64,000 nucleotides of DNA, from contig NZ_PJQW01000005.1 of NCBI RefSeq assembly GCF_004303025.1, positions 64,611 to 128,610 on the forward strand. The letters are read 5' to 3'. Position 1 is the first letter of the stretch; the number at the start of each line of letters is the position of its first letter. Shown one piece after another: positions 18,338 to 25,778 of this stretch. The stretch is from Flavobacterium sp. J27 (GTDB lineage: Bacteria; Bacteroidota; Bacteroidia; Flavobacteriales; Flavobacteriaceae). A model generated the notes under the pieces. That model had not been told where the DNA came from. It searched no databases and saw nothing but the letters and a program-made list of their open reading frames with translations. A program made the translations under genes and the position numbers.

Positions 18338-19327
18338 ATGTTCCCATTAAGAAGAAACAGACGATTAAGAACCAGTGAAAATCTTCGTGCACTCGTTCGT
18401 GAAACTATACTTACTCCAAACGATTTCTTAGTACCTATTTTTGTTGTAGAAGGAAAAGGAATAAAAGATGAAATTCCATCCATGCCTAATTATTTTAGAT
18501 ATAGTTTAGACCTTCTTGAAAAAGAAGTTAAAGAATTATGGGCTATGGGCTTAAAATCGGTATTAGTATTTGTAAAAGTTCCTGAAAATTTAAAAGACAA
18601 TAAAGGTGTTGAAGCATTAAACCCAGATGGTCTAATGCAAAGAGCTGTCAAAACTATAAAAAATGCTGTTCCAGATATGGTTGTAATGACTGATGTTGCT
18701 CTAGATCCTTATTCTATTTATGGTCATGATGGTATCGTTGAAAAGGGGCAAATAGCTAACGATCATACTTCTAATTTTTTAGCTGAAATGGCTTTATCAC
18801 ATGCAAAAGCTGGTGCTGATTTTGTTGCTCCAAGTGATATGATGGACGGACGTATTCTAGATATTCGCGAACTATTAGAAGAAGAAAATTTTATCAATAC
18901 AGGAATTATGAGCTATAGTGCAAAATATGCTTCTGCTCATTACGGCCCTTTTAGAGATGCTTTAGATTCGGCTCCAGTTGATGCCATGAATATCCCAAAG
19001 GATAAAAAAACATACCAAATGGATTATCATAATCGCATTGAAGCCATTAAAGAAACCCGAATGGATATCGAAGAAGGTGCTGATATTGTAATGGTAAAAC
19101 CTGGTATTTCATATTTAGACATTGTTAGAGAAATTAAAAATATGTCTGAAGTTCCAGTTGCTGTATATCAAGTTTCAGGAGAATATGCAATGATTAAAGC
19201 TGCTGCCGAAAGAGGCTGGCTAGACCATGACGCCATTATGTTTGAACAAACAACTGCCATGAAAAGAGCTGGCGCAGATATTATAGCTAGTTATTTTGCA
19301 AAAGATATTGTTCGCTTATTAAAATAA
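18338..19327 (+). CDS. hemB: Delta-aminolevulinic acid dehydratase (porphobilinogen synthase), Mg-type
   Basis: This 329-residue enzyme condenses two 5-aminolevulinates to porphobilinogen. The Schiff-base lysine is Lys254 in MVKPGISY, with the partner Lys196 in SYSAKYASAHYGPF. The metal-site loop reads DVALDPYSIYGHDG with Asp119, Asp123 and Asp131 in place of the three cysteines of zinc-dependent enzymes. It therefore belongs to the Mg-stimulated, Zn-independent class. It is transcribed alone, 153 bp from a divergent lipoprotein gene, and ends with a strong terminator. It is the only gene of the early pathway outside the hemA operon in this window. Confidence 0.97.
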   Translation: MFPLRRNRRLRTSENLRALVRETILTPNDFLVPIFVVEGKGIKDEIPSMPNYFRYSLDLLEKEVKELWAMGLKSVLVFVKVPENLKDNKGVEALNPDGLMQRAVKTIKNAVPDMVVMTDVALDPYSIYGHDGIVEKGQIANDHTSNFLAEMALSHAKAGADFVAPSDMMDGRILDIRELLEEENFINTGIMSYSAKYASAHYGPFRDALDSAPVDAMNIPKDKKTYQMDYHNRIEAIKETRMDIEEGADIVMVKPGISYLDIVREIKNMSEVPVAVYQVSGEYAMIKAAAERGWLDHDAIMFEQTTAMKRAGADIIASYFAKDIVRLLK

Positions 19328-19348
19328 TACCCTTGAAAAAGGTTTATT

Positions 19349-19378
19349 AAAAAAGGTGTCTTAATAGACACCTTTTTT
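19349..19378 (+). terminator. Rho-independent terminator of hemB
   Basis: A 13-bp perfect stem (AAAAAAGGTGTCT and its complement) with a 4-nt TAAT loop and a terminal T run begins 21 bp after the hemB stop. Confidence 0.9.
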
Positions 19379-19384
19379 AATCTA

Positions 19385-19415
19385 TTTGGAAATTCCAAAA
19401 TTAAATCTACTTTTG
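19385..19415 (+). promoter_or_regulatory. Bacteroidota-type promoter of dprA
   Basis: TTTG (19385-19388), a 19-bp spacer and TACTTTTG (19408-19415) match the TTTG-N19-TAnnTTTG pattern exactly. It lies just after the hemB terminator and 35 bp before the dprA ATG. Confidence 0.65.
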
Positions 19416-19450
19416 TGTAATATACAAGCCTTTTTATTTTATTACACGCC

Positions 19451-20563
19451 ATGTTACAAAACGATTTATACTACACGCTTGCTTTGTTGCAAGTAGAAGG
19501 AGTAGGTGATATTCTTGCCAAAAAATTAATTCATAATTGCGGCTCTGCTGAAGCTGTCTTCAAAAGTAAAATTACTACTCTTGCAAAAATTGAAGGTATT
19601 GGTAAAACCATATTAAAAAATCTTCAAGACCCTAGCACTTTTCAAAAGACTGAAAAAGAAATGCGTTTTATCGAAAACGAAAACATTTCAACTTGGTACT
19701 ATTTAGACAATCAATATCCTGAACGACTCAAACAATGCTTTGATGCTCCTGTTTTATTGTTTACTTCTGGAAATATCAATCTCAAGAATCAAAAAATAAT
19801 TAGTATTGTTGGTACACGACAAGTAACTAGTTATGGTACAGAAATGACCAAAAAAATAATCGAAGAATTAGCCCCTTTACAACCCATTATTGTAAGTGGC
19901 TTTGCGTATGGTGTGGATATCGTTGCACATCAAGCAGCTATGGAATTTGGACTACAAACAATAGGTGTTTTAGCACATGGTTTAAACCAAATTTATCCCA
20001 AAAATCATAAAAAACACATGGTTAAAATGGAAGAAAATGGTGGTTTTATTACCGAATTTTGGAGCAATTCTAAACCTGATAGAGAAAATTTTGTAAAAAG
20101 AAATCGCATTGTTGCCGGAATAAGTGAAGCTACGCTTGTGATTGAAAGTGCCGAAAAAGGAGGTTCCTTAATTACTGCTCAAATCGCAAATGATTATAAC
20201 CGAGATGTTTTTGCGGTACCGGGAAGAACTACTGATAAATACAGCCAAGGTTGTAATAATCTAATTAAAACCCAACGTGCCCATACGCTCACTTGTGCAG
20301 CCGATGTTCTTTACATGTTAAACTGGGAAATTAACACAAAACATAAAACGGATAAAAAAACAATTCAAAAACAATTATTTGTTACTTTATCGGATGAAGA
20401 ACAAAAGATATACAATTATTTACAAATCCATATTTCTGAATCAATTGATACGATTGCTTTAGAATGTGCACTTCCCGTTTTTAAAACCTCATCCATTTTA
20501 TTAAATATGGAATTAAAAGGGATAATAAGACCTTTACCAGGAAAAATATTTGAATTAATTTGA
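19451..20563 (+). CDS. dprA: DNA-processing protein DprA
   Basis: This 370-residue protein has an N-terminal helix-hairpin-helix-like region (about 8-60), the central DprA Rossmann-like domain with GTRQVTSYG (121-129) and SGFAYGVDIVAH (149-160), the GGSLITA segment, and a C-terminal winged-helix-like DprA_WH region (about 310-370). DprA binds incoming single-stranded DNA and loads RecA during natural transformation. It is preceded by its own promoter and lies between hemB and ppc. No other competence genes are nearby. Confidence 0.95.
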   Translation: MLQNDLYYTLALLQVEGVGDILAKKLIHNCGSAEAVFKSKITTLAKIEGIGKTILKNLQDPSTFQKTEKEMRFIENENISTWYYLDNQYPERLKQCFDAPVLLFTSGNINLKNQKIISIVGTRQVTSYGTEMTKKIIEELAPLQPIIVSGFAYGVDIVAHQAAMEFGLQTIGVLAHGLNQIYPKNHKKHMVKMEENGGFITEFWSNSKPDRENFVKRNRIVAGISEATLVIESAEKGGSLITAQIANDYNRDVFAVPGRTTDKYSQGCNNLIKTQRAHTLTCAADVLYMLNWEINTKHKTDKKTIQKQLFVTLSDEEQKIYNYLQIHISESIDTIALECALPVFKTSSILLNMELKGIIRPLPGKIFELI

Positions 20564-20660
20564 AAAATTCATAAAAAAATAACAATATGTTTAATTTGTA
20601 ACTGTGTTTGTAGGAATTCTTTAAAATTATTACCGTAAATTAGTAACAAATTTATTTGCA

Positions 20661-23237
20661 ATGTATTCTTTACCCAAACTAGAGCGTTTTGAACAAAACG
20701 TAGCTTCCAAGTTTAATATTTACAACAGTATTTTTATCACGCTTCCTTATGATGAAATTAACAATACAGGCGTTTTATTACCCCTGTTTTCTGATGTTTG
20801 TCAGCAAGGCTATAAAAACAATCATAGTCCCGATGAGATTTTCGAAAATTTTACCACAAAATACCTCGAAAATGCTTCTGAAAAAGAGAAAATAGATTTA
20901 ATGTTTCGTTTTATTCAATATGTTGAAAGGCAAGTCGTATTATTTGATGCTATTGAAGATGCAGCTTTTGATGTGGTAAACAATTTAGAAGGAAGTGGTT
21001 CTCTCCGTAGTATGAAAGAAAGAGCAGAACAACGTTTTAAAAAAGAAGAATTAATTGCTTTTTTGAACGAGTTTAAGGTTCGAACTGTTTTAACAGCGCA
21101 TCCAACCCAATTTTATCCGGGCTCTGTTTTAGGAATTATTACCGATTTAACAGAAGCAGTTAAAATTAATGATTTGAATTCCATTAAAGAATTGTTGGCG
21201 CAATTAGGGAAAACACCTTTTATAAAAAAGGAAAAACCAACTCCTTTTGACGAAGCGGTAAGTTTAATTTGGTATTTGGAAAATGTATTTTATCCAACCG
21301 TTGGAGAAATGATGCAATACATTCAAAAGAATATTTTTAAGAAAAAATCAGTCCTACAAAATGATATTTTAAATCTTGGTTTTTGGCCTGGTGGAGATCG
21401 TGATGGAAACCCATTTGTAACCACAGAAATTACCTTAAAAGTTGCCGACAGATTGCGCACAGCTATTTTGAAATGTTATTATTTAGATATTCGAAAATTA
21501 AAAAGAAAACTAACCTTTTCTGGTGTAGAAGAAGTAATCAGTGTTATCGAAAATAAATTGTATCGATCCGTATTTTATTCGGAAGGAACCGTATTCATTT
21601 CCAAAGAAGAATTACTTACCGAATTAAATAAAGTGAAAGACCTCTTAATTTACAAACACCAATCGTTGTATTTAGATGAGATTGAAGATTTACTCAATAA
21701 AGTAAGTGTCTTTGGATACCATTTTGCTACTTTAGACATCAGACAAAACAGTAAAATTCATCAAGCGGTTTTTCAAGATATTATTTCCAAAAATCCAGCC
21801 TTATTTTCTGTAAACTATAATGAATTAGATGAGGCTGCAAAAATTGAAATTTTATCTACGGTTACTGCAAATTTAAATGAAGATGATTATTCAGATGTAG
21901 GTACAAAATTAACTTTAGGTTCTATCAGAGCCATCAAAACCATTCAAGAAAAAAACGGTGAATTAGGTTGTAATCGTTATATTATTAGTAATAATGAAAG
22001 TGCTTTAAATGTGATGGAAGCCTTGTCTTTATTTCGTTTGACCAATTGGAAAAATCCTCCAGTAGATATTGTACCTCTTTTTGAAAGTGTAGACGATTTG
22101 GAAAAAGCAGATGTTGTTATGGAACAATTGTATACCAATCCAACATATAAAGAACATTTAGAAAGAAGAGGAAACCAACAAACTATTATGCTTGGTTTTT
22201 CTGATGGCACCAAAGATGGTGGTTATTTAATGGCCAATTGGGGAATTTATAAAGCCAAAACGGCTATTTCAGCCATGTCTCGAAAATACAACATTAAAGT
22301 GGTCTTTTTTGATGGTCGTGGTGGTCCTCCAGCGCGTGGTGGTGGAAAAACGCATCAGTTTTATGCTTCTTTAGGTCCAGAAATAGAAAACAAGCAAATT
22401 CAATTGACCATTCAAGGACAAACGATTAGTTCTAACTTTGGTACACTCGATTCTTGTCGTTATAATCTAGAAAATCTTTTGAGTGCTGGAGCCAACAATC
22501 AGGTTTTTCATCATGAAGAAAATCATTTGACGGAAAAGGAAAAAGAAGTGATGCAGAAACTTTCGGAAAGTAGTTATCAAAAATACATAGATTTCAAAAA
22601 GCACCCTAAATTTGTTCCTTACTTGGAAAACATGAGTACCTTAAACTATTATGCTAAAACCAATATTGGAAGTCGTCCTTCTAAAAGAAAGCAATCGGCC
22701 CAACTCAATTTAGACGATTTGAGAGCCATTCCTTTTGTAGGTTCGTGGAGTCAATTGAAACAAAATGTGCCTGGTTTTTTTGGTGTAGGAACAGCTTTAA
22801 AATATTTTGAAGAAAACGGAAATTGGGAAGATGTTAAAAATTTATACAAGAACTCCTTATTCTTTAAAACGCTATTAGAAAACAGTATGATGGCTTTGAG
22901 CAAATCATTTTTCCCATTAACGGCTTATATGCAAAAAGACCCTGAATATGGTGCTTTCTGGACGATTATTTATACTGAATACTTGGAAACGAAACGATTG
23001 TTATTGAAAATATCTGGTTTTACCGAATTAATGGAAAATTATCCCGATGGAAAAGCGTCGGTAGCCATGCGTGAAAAAATTGTCTTACCCTTGCTCACCA
23101 TACAGCAATATGCTTTATTAAAAATTAAAGCTTTAAAAGAGAGCGACAATCCGGATGAAAATCAAATTGCAGTTTATGAAAAAATAGTGACCCGATCGTT
23201 GTTTGGAAATATCAATGCCAGTCGAAATTCGGCTTAA
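20661..23237 (+). CDS. ppc: Phosphoenolpyruvate carboxylase
   Basis: This 858-residue enzyme carboxylates phosphoenolpyruvate with bicarbonate to oxaloacetate, refilling the citric acid cycle. Visible motifs are LTAHPTQ with catalytic His147, GGDRDGNPFVT, the GFSDGTKDGGY loop, FFDGRGGPPARGGG and the late IPFVGSWSQ segment. Several differ slightly from the proteobacterial consensus in a manner typical of Bacteroidota enzymes. The C-terminus reads NASRNSA rather than the usual RNTG. A 16-bp sequence covering the stop codon is duplicated 450 bp downstream, after a repeat island. Confidence 0.95.
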   Translation: MYSLPKLERFEQNVASKFNIYNSIFITLPYDEINNTGVLLPLFSDVCQQGYKNNHSPDEIFENFTTKYLENASEKEKIDLMFRFIQYVERQVVLFDAIEDAAFDVVNNLEGSGSLRSMKERAEQRFKKEELIAFLNEFKVRTVLTAHPTQFYPGSVLGIITDLTEAVKINDLNSIKELLAQLGKTPFIKKEKPTPFDEAVSLIWYLENVFYPTVGEMMQYIQKNIFKKKSVLQNDILNLGFWPGGDRDGNPFVTTEITLKVADRLRTAILKCYYLDIRKLKRKLTFSGVEEVISVIENKLYRSVFYSEGTVFISKEELLTELNKVKDLLIYKHQSLYLDEIEDLLNKVSVFGYHFATLDIRQNSKIHQAVFQDIISKNPALFSVNYNELDEAAKIEILSTVTANLNEDDYSDVGTKLTLGSIRAIKTIQEKNGELGCNRYIISNNESALNVMEALSLFRLTNWKNPPVDIVPLFESVDDLEKADVVMEQLYTNPTYKEHLERRGNQQTIMLGFSDGTKDGGYLMANWGIYKAKTAISAMSRKYNIKVVFFDGRGGPPARGGGKTHQFYASLGPEIENKQIQLTIQGQTISSNFGTLDSCRYNLENLLSAGANNQVFHHEENHLTEKEKEVMQKLSESSYQKYIDFKKHPKFVPYLENMSTLNYYAKTNIGSRPSKRKQSAQLNLDDLRAIPFVGSWSQLKQNVPGFFGVGTALKYFEENGNWEDVKNLYKNSLFFKTLLENSMMALSKSFFPLTAYMQKDPEYGAFWTIIYTEYLETKRLLLKISGFTELMENYPDGKASVAMREKIVLPLLTIQQYALLKIKALKESDNPDENQIAVYEKIVTRSLFGNINASRNSA

Positions 23238-23240
23238 TTT
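23225..23240 (+). repeat. 16-bp duplicated sequence, ppc-end copy
   Basis: AAATTCGGCTTAATTT spans the last codons and stop of ppc and recurs exactly at 23674-23689 on the other side of the palindrome/GIY-YIG island. The bases on each side differ, so the identity is exactly 16 bp. This is the pattern expected of a target-site or recombination duplication. Confidence 0.75.
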
Positions 23241-23282
23241 ATTTTAAAATGAGTTCAAAATGATAAAATTTAAATATAAATC

Positions 23283-23310
23283 TTGTCATGCTGAACTCGT
23301 TTCAGCATCT
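23283..23310. repeat. REP-like palindromic arm, left of GIY-YIG remnant
   Basis: The sequence contains the hairpin ATGCTGAA-CTCGT-TTCAGCAT (8-bp stem, 5-nt loop; 23288-23308) preceded by TTGTC. It is the same unit as the arms at 23642-23670 and 24449-24477 and is inverted relative to those at 23579-23607 and 24386-24414. The ATG inside the stem opens a frame running into the GIY-YIG remnant. Confidence 0.85.
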
Positions 23311-23323
23311 AAATATTACAATT

Positions 23324-23603
23324 ATGTCATCCAGAACATACCATAACTATTGGGTTTATATTTTAACTAACAAACCACACGGAACTTTGTATATTGGAGT
23401 TACAGGAGGTTTAGATGATAGGATGAGTAGACATATTAATCAAGAAGGAAGTAAATTCACTTCAAAATATTCAAGATGCTATAGCTAGAGAAAAACAATT
23501 GAAAAATTGGCATCGAGAATGGAAGATTAATTTAATAGAACAATCTAATCCTAAATGGGATAATTTGTGGGGAAATATAGATTCCGAAACGAGTTCGGAA
23601 TGA
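23324..23603 (+). pseudogene. Decayed GIY-YIG (URI-type) nuclease gene
   Basis: The N-terminal frame encodes YHNYWVYILTNK, then GTLYIGVTGGLDDR and the GSKFTSKYS segment, the core of a small GIY-YIG endonuclease. It then stops at 23486-23488. The C-terminal half of the same domain (IQDAIAREKQLKNWHREWK, then NPKWDNLW) continues in another frame from about 23470 to the stop at 23601-23603. The family normally has 20 or so residues between these parts, so an internal deletion with frameshift has removed them. The gene is flanked on both sides by inverted copies of a palindromic repeat, and the two ends of the frame read into those arms. It is inactive as it stands. Confidence 0.8.
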
Positions 23604-23670
23604 CAAAGTACTAAAAACATACATTGCCTTGTTGAATTCTATTTGTCATGCTGAACTTGTTTCAGCATCT
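23579..23670. repeat. 92-bp repeat, copy A (two palindromic arms)
   Basis: This unit carries an arm at 23579-23607 (hairpin ATTCCGAA-ACGAG-TTCGGAAT), a 34-bp core, and an inverted arm at 23642-23670 (hairpin ATGCTGAA-CTTGT-TTCAGCAT). Its partner at 24386-24477 differs at only three of 92 positions. The left arm also forms the right border of the GIY-YIG remnant. Confidence 0.9.
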
Positions 23671-23673
23671 CAT

Positions 23674-23689
23674 AAATTCGGCTTAATTT
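23674..23689 (+). repeat. 16-bp duplicated sequence, distal copy
   Basis: This is an exact second copy of the ppc 3'-end sequence at 23225-23240, located 3 bp after 92-bp repeat copy A. It suggests that everything between the two copies was added after the original ppc downstream junction. Confidence 0.75.
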
Positions 23690-23720
23690 TTGAAGTACCT
23701 TTTCTTATTAATTTTGTGTT

Positions 23721-24383
23721 ATGAGAAAAGGTACTTTTATTTTAATATTATCCTTGTTTTTTATTCATTGTAAAGAAAAAACAAAATCAATAGATAAAAC
23801 CTACGAACAACTAGAAGCAGAAGTATTGTGCGATGTGTTACCTGAGGTTGCTAAATATGAACTTGAAAATTCTTTTTGGATAAGAATTCCTCCACCACCT
23901 CCAATTCCCGAAATTGACACATTCAAATTTAATTCATTTCAAACTGACAGTATATTACATAAATCTAAAAATGATTGGGATAATTTTGTCTCAGAAAAAA
24001 GGAGAAAAATAAATGAAGAAATTTTAAATTTGAAAGAATTTAAAAAAGTTGAATTTGGTATTTTAGACACCTTAGGTTGGGTAAATAAATCAAATATAGA
24101 TAAAATAGAATATAAAATTGATTCTTTAGCTCCAAGACCGTTAAAAATAAACGAGTTTAAGGAATGTAAAATAAAAATCTCCTTAATTACTTACGAAAAT
24201 ACTTTTGAGGGAGAAATTAGAAATTCAGACATGCCACTTTTATTTCTTAGTAGAGTATTACTATCTCAAGATTATAAAAAAGCTTATTTTTTTGTTTTTA
24301 AATACTACAGAGCTTATCATGTATTTTGTGAATTCTCTGAAAATAGATGGTTCATTAAAAAAATAATTGAGGAACAAAAATAA
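23721..24383 (+). CDS. Predicted lipoprotein of unknown function
   Basis: This 220-residue protein has a short hydrophobic signal and a lipobox-like FIHC with Cys17, so it is probably lipidated and exported. It contains a five-proline run (about residues 56-60) and many charged residues, and matches no family I recognise. The gene lies between two nearly identical 92-bp palindromic repeats, and its stop codon is 2 bp from the second copy. It may have been introduced or duplicated as a unit with them. It is the only intact gene in the repeat island. Confidence 0.7.
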   Translation: MRKGTFILILSLFFIHCKEKTKSIDKTYEQLEAEVLCDVLPEVAKYELENSFWIRIPPPPPIPEIDTFKFNSFQTDSILHKSKNDWDNFVSEKRRKINEEILNLKEFKKVEFGILDTLGWVNKSNIDKIEYKIDSLAPRPLKINEFKECKIKISLITYENTFEGEIRNSDMPLLFLSRVLLSQDYKKAYFFVFKYYRAYHVFCEFSENRWFIKKIIEEQK

Positions 24384-24385
24384 TG

Positions 24386-24477
24386 AGATTCAGAAACGAG
24401 TTCGGAATGACAAAGTGCTAAAAACATACATTGCCTTGTTAAATTCTATTTGTCATGCTGAACTTGTTTCAGCATCT
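24386..24477. repeat. 92-bp repeat, copy B (two palindromic arms)
   Basis: This direct copy of 23579-23670 has three substitutions. One of them (ATTCAGAA) breaks a pair in the left hairpin, so this copy is slightly degraded. The right arm at 24449-24477 is intact and identical to that of copy A. Confidence 0.9.
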
Positions 24478-24491
24478 AATTTCTAAATAAA

Positions 24492-24534
24492 AAAGCATCG
24501 ATAATCTGAAATAAATTCTGAATCTCGATGCTTT
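24492..24534 (-). terminator. Terminator of trpS
   Basis: A 10-bp stem (AAAGCATCGA with its complement) and an interrupted inner stem are flanked by A and T runs. It lies immediately downstream of the minus-strand trpS gene. Confidence 0.7.
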
Positions 24535-24551
24535 AATTATTTTCAGTTTTC

Positions 24552-25520
24552 TTAATACCCTAATTTCTCTCGTACTCTTCCTAAAACACCATTAGCAACC
24601 ATACTGGCTTTAGCAGCACCTTCTTTTAATAAAACATCTACCTCATCTAAATTATTGATGTAGTAATTGTATTTTTCTCGAACGCTTGCAAATTTTTCTA
24701 CAATCAAATCAAACAACGCTTGTTTCGCATGACCATAACCGTAATTCCCTCCTAAATAATTAGCACGCATCATTTCTGTTTGTTCAACAGTAGCTAAAAG
24801 TTGGTACAAAGCAAAACAATTACACGTATCTGGGTTTTTTGGATCTTCTAAAGGAGTACTATCCGTTTGAATAGACATAATTTGCTTGCGTAAAGCTTTG
24901 TCATCTAAAAAAATATTGATGGTATTGTTTCTAGACTTACTCATCTTTTCACCATCTGTTCCAGGAATAACCATAATAGCTTCATCAATTTTTGCTTCCG
25001 GTAAAACTAATGTTTCACCCATTTGATGATTAAATTTTTCTGCAACAACCCTTGTAAACTCAATATGTTGCTTTTGATCTTTCCCTACAGGTACAAATTC
25101 TGCGTCATATAATAAAATATCCGCTGCCATTAACATAGGATACGTAAACAATCCTGCATTAACATCTTCTAATCTATCCGCTTTATCTTTAAATGAATGT
25201 GCTAAGGTTAGTCTTTGATAAGGAAAAAAACAACTCAAATACCAAGACAATTCTGTAACTTGAGGTACATCAGATTGACGATAAAAAACAACTCTGTTAA
25301 TATCTAAACCACACGCAAGCCAAGTAGCAGCTACACTATATGTATTTGCTCGTAACGTTTTTCCATCTTTTATTTGCGTAATCGAATGTAAATCGGCTAT
25401 AAAAAGAAACGATTCATTGGCTGGATCATTTGCCATTTCAATTGCTGGTAAAATGGCACCTAATAAATTTCCTAAGTGTGGAGTTCCTGTACTTTGAACG
25501 CCAGTTAAAATTTTTGACAT
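24552..25520 (-). CDS. trpS: Tryptophanyl-tRNA synthetase
   Basis: This 322-residue class I aminoacyl-tRNA synthetase charges tRNA(Trp). The HIGH-equivalent motif is PHLGN (14-18) and the KMSKS loop is complete at Lys192-Ser196. Family segments DLHSIT, YPMLMAADILLY and VGKDQKQH are in the expected order, and the length is normal. It is transcribed alone, with a palindrome-rich 258-bp region upstream and the 92-bp repeat downstream of its terminator. Confidence 0.97.
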   Translation of the reverse strand: MSKILTGVQSTGTPHLGNLLGAILPAIEMANDPANESFLFIADLHSITQIKDGKTLRANTYSVAATWLACGLDINRVVFYRQSDVPQVTELSWYLSCFFPYQRLTLAHSFKDKADRLEDVNAGLFTYPMLMAADILLYDAEFVPVGKDQKQHIEFTRVVAEKFNHQMGETLVLPEAKIDEAIMVIPGTDGEKMSKSRNNTINIFLDDKALRKQIMSIQTDSTPLEDPKNPDTCNCFALYQLLATVEQTEMMRANYLGGNYGYGHAKQALFDLIVEKFASVREKYNYYINNLDEVDVLLKEGAAKASMVANGVLGRVREKLGY

Positions 25521-25540
25521 TTTTTTCTTGTTGTTTGTCG

Positions 25541-25548
25541 CAAAAATA
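25541..25548 (-). promoter_or_regulatory. Candidate -7 element of trpS
   Basis: TATTTTTG on the minus strand matches TAnnTTTG, 20 bp before the trpS ATG. No clean TTTG is found at -33 spacing. Confidence 0.35.
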
Positions 25549-25645
25549 CCACTTTTACAGAAATGGGAAAAGGTTATTTCTAAAAGGTTGAATAATATTG
25601 TTATTTTTGAGAGAATTTTAAAAAATACCCATTGTTTGAGTCTAC

Positions 25646-25738
25646 TCCTGATAGTAGTGATATCCTTTTATTGCGAAACTGATTGTCTTTGTTAGATTGC
25701 ATCGTTTCTCGCAATGAAAGATAAAACGAATAGCAGGA
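25646..25738. repeat. Imperfect long palindrome (second repeat type)
   Basis: Two arms of about 45 nt are imperfect inverted copies. On the left, TCCTGATAGTAG leads on to TTTATTGCGAAACTGATTG. The right arm, read on the minus strand, runs TCCTGCTATTCG to TTCATTGCGAGAAACGATGC. It fills most of the 258-bp gap between trpS and the acyltransferase gene. It resembles degenerate intergenic palindromic repeats found in Bacteroidota genomes and shows no coding potential. It is unrelated in sequence to the palindromes at 23.3-24.5 kb. Confidence 0.6.
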
Positions 25739-25778
25739 AAATGATGGAAACGATACCCTAACGTTTGGTTTTAAAAAT

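Noticed and set aside
23283..24477. CRISPR array
   Set aside because: The repeated units are few, palindromic, unequally spaced and separated by genes; there are no regular spacers or cas genes.
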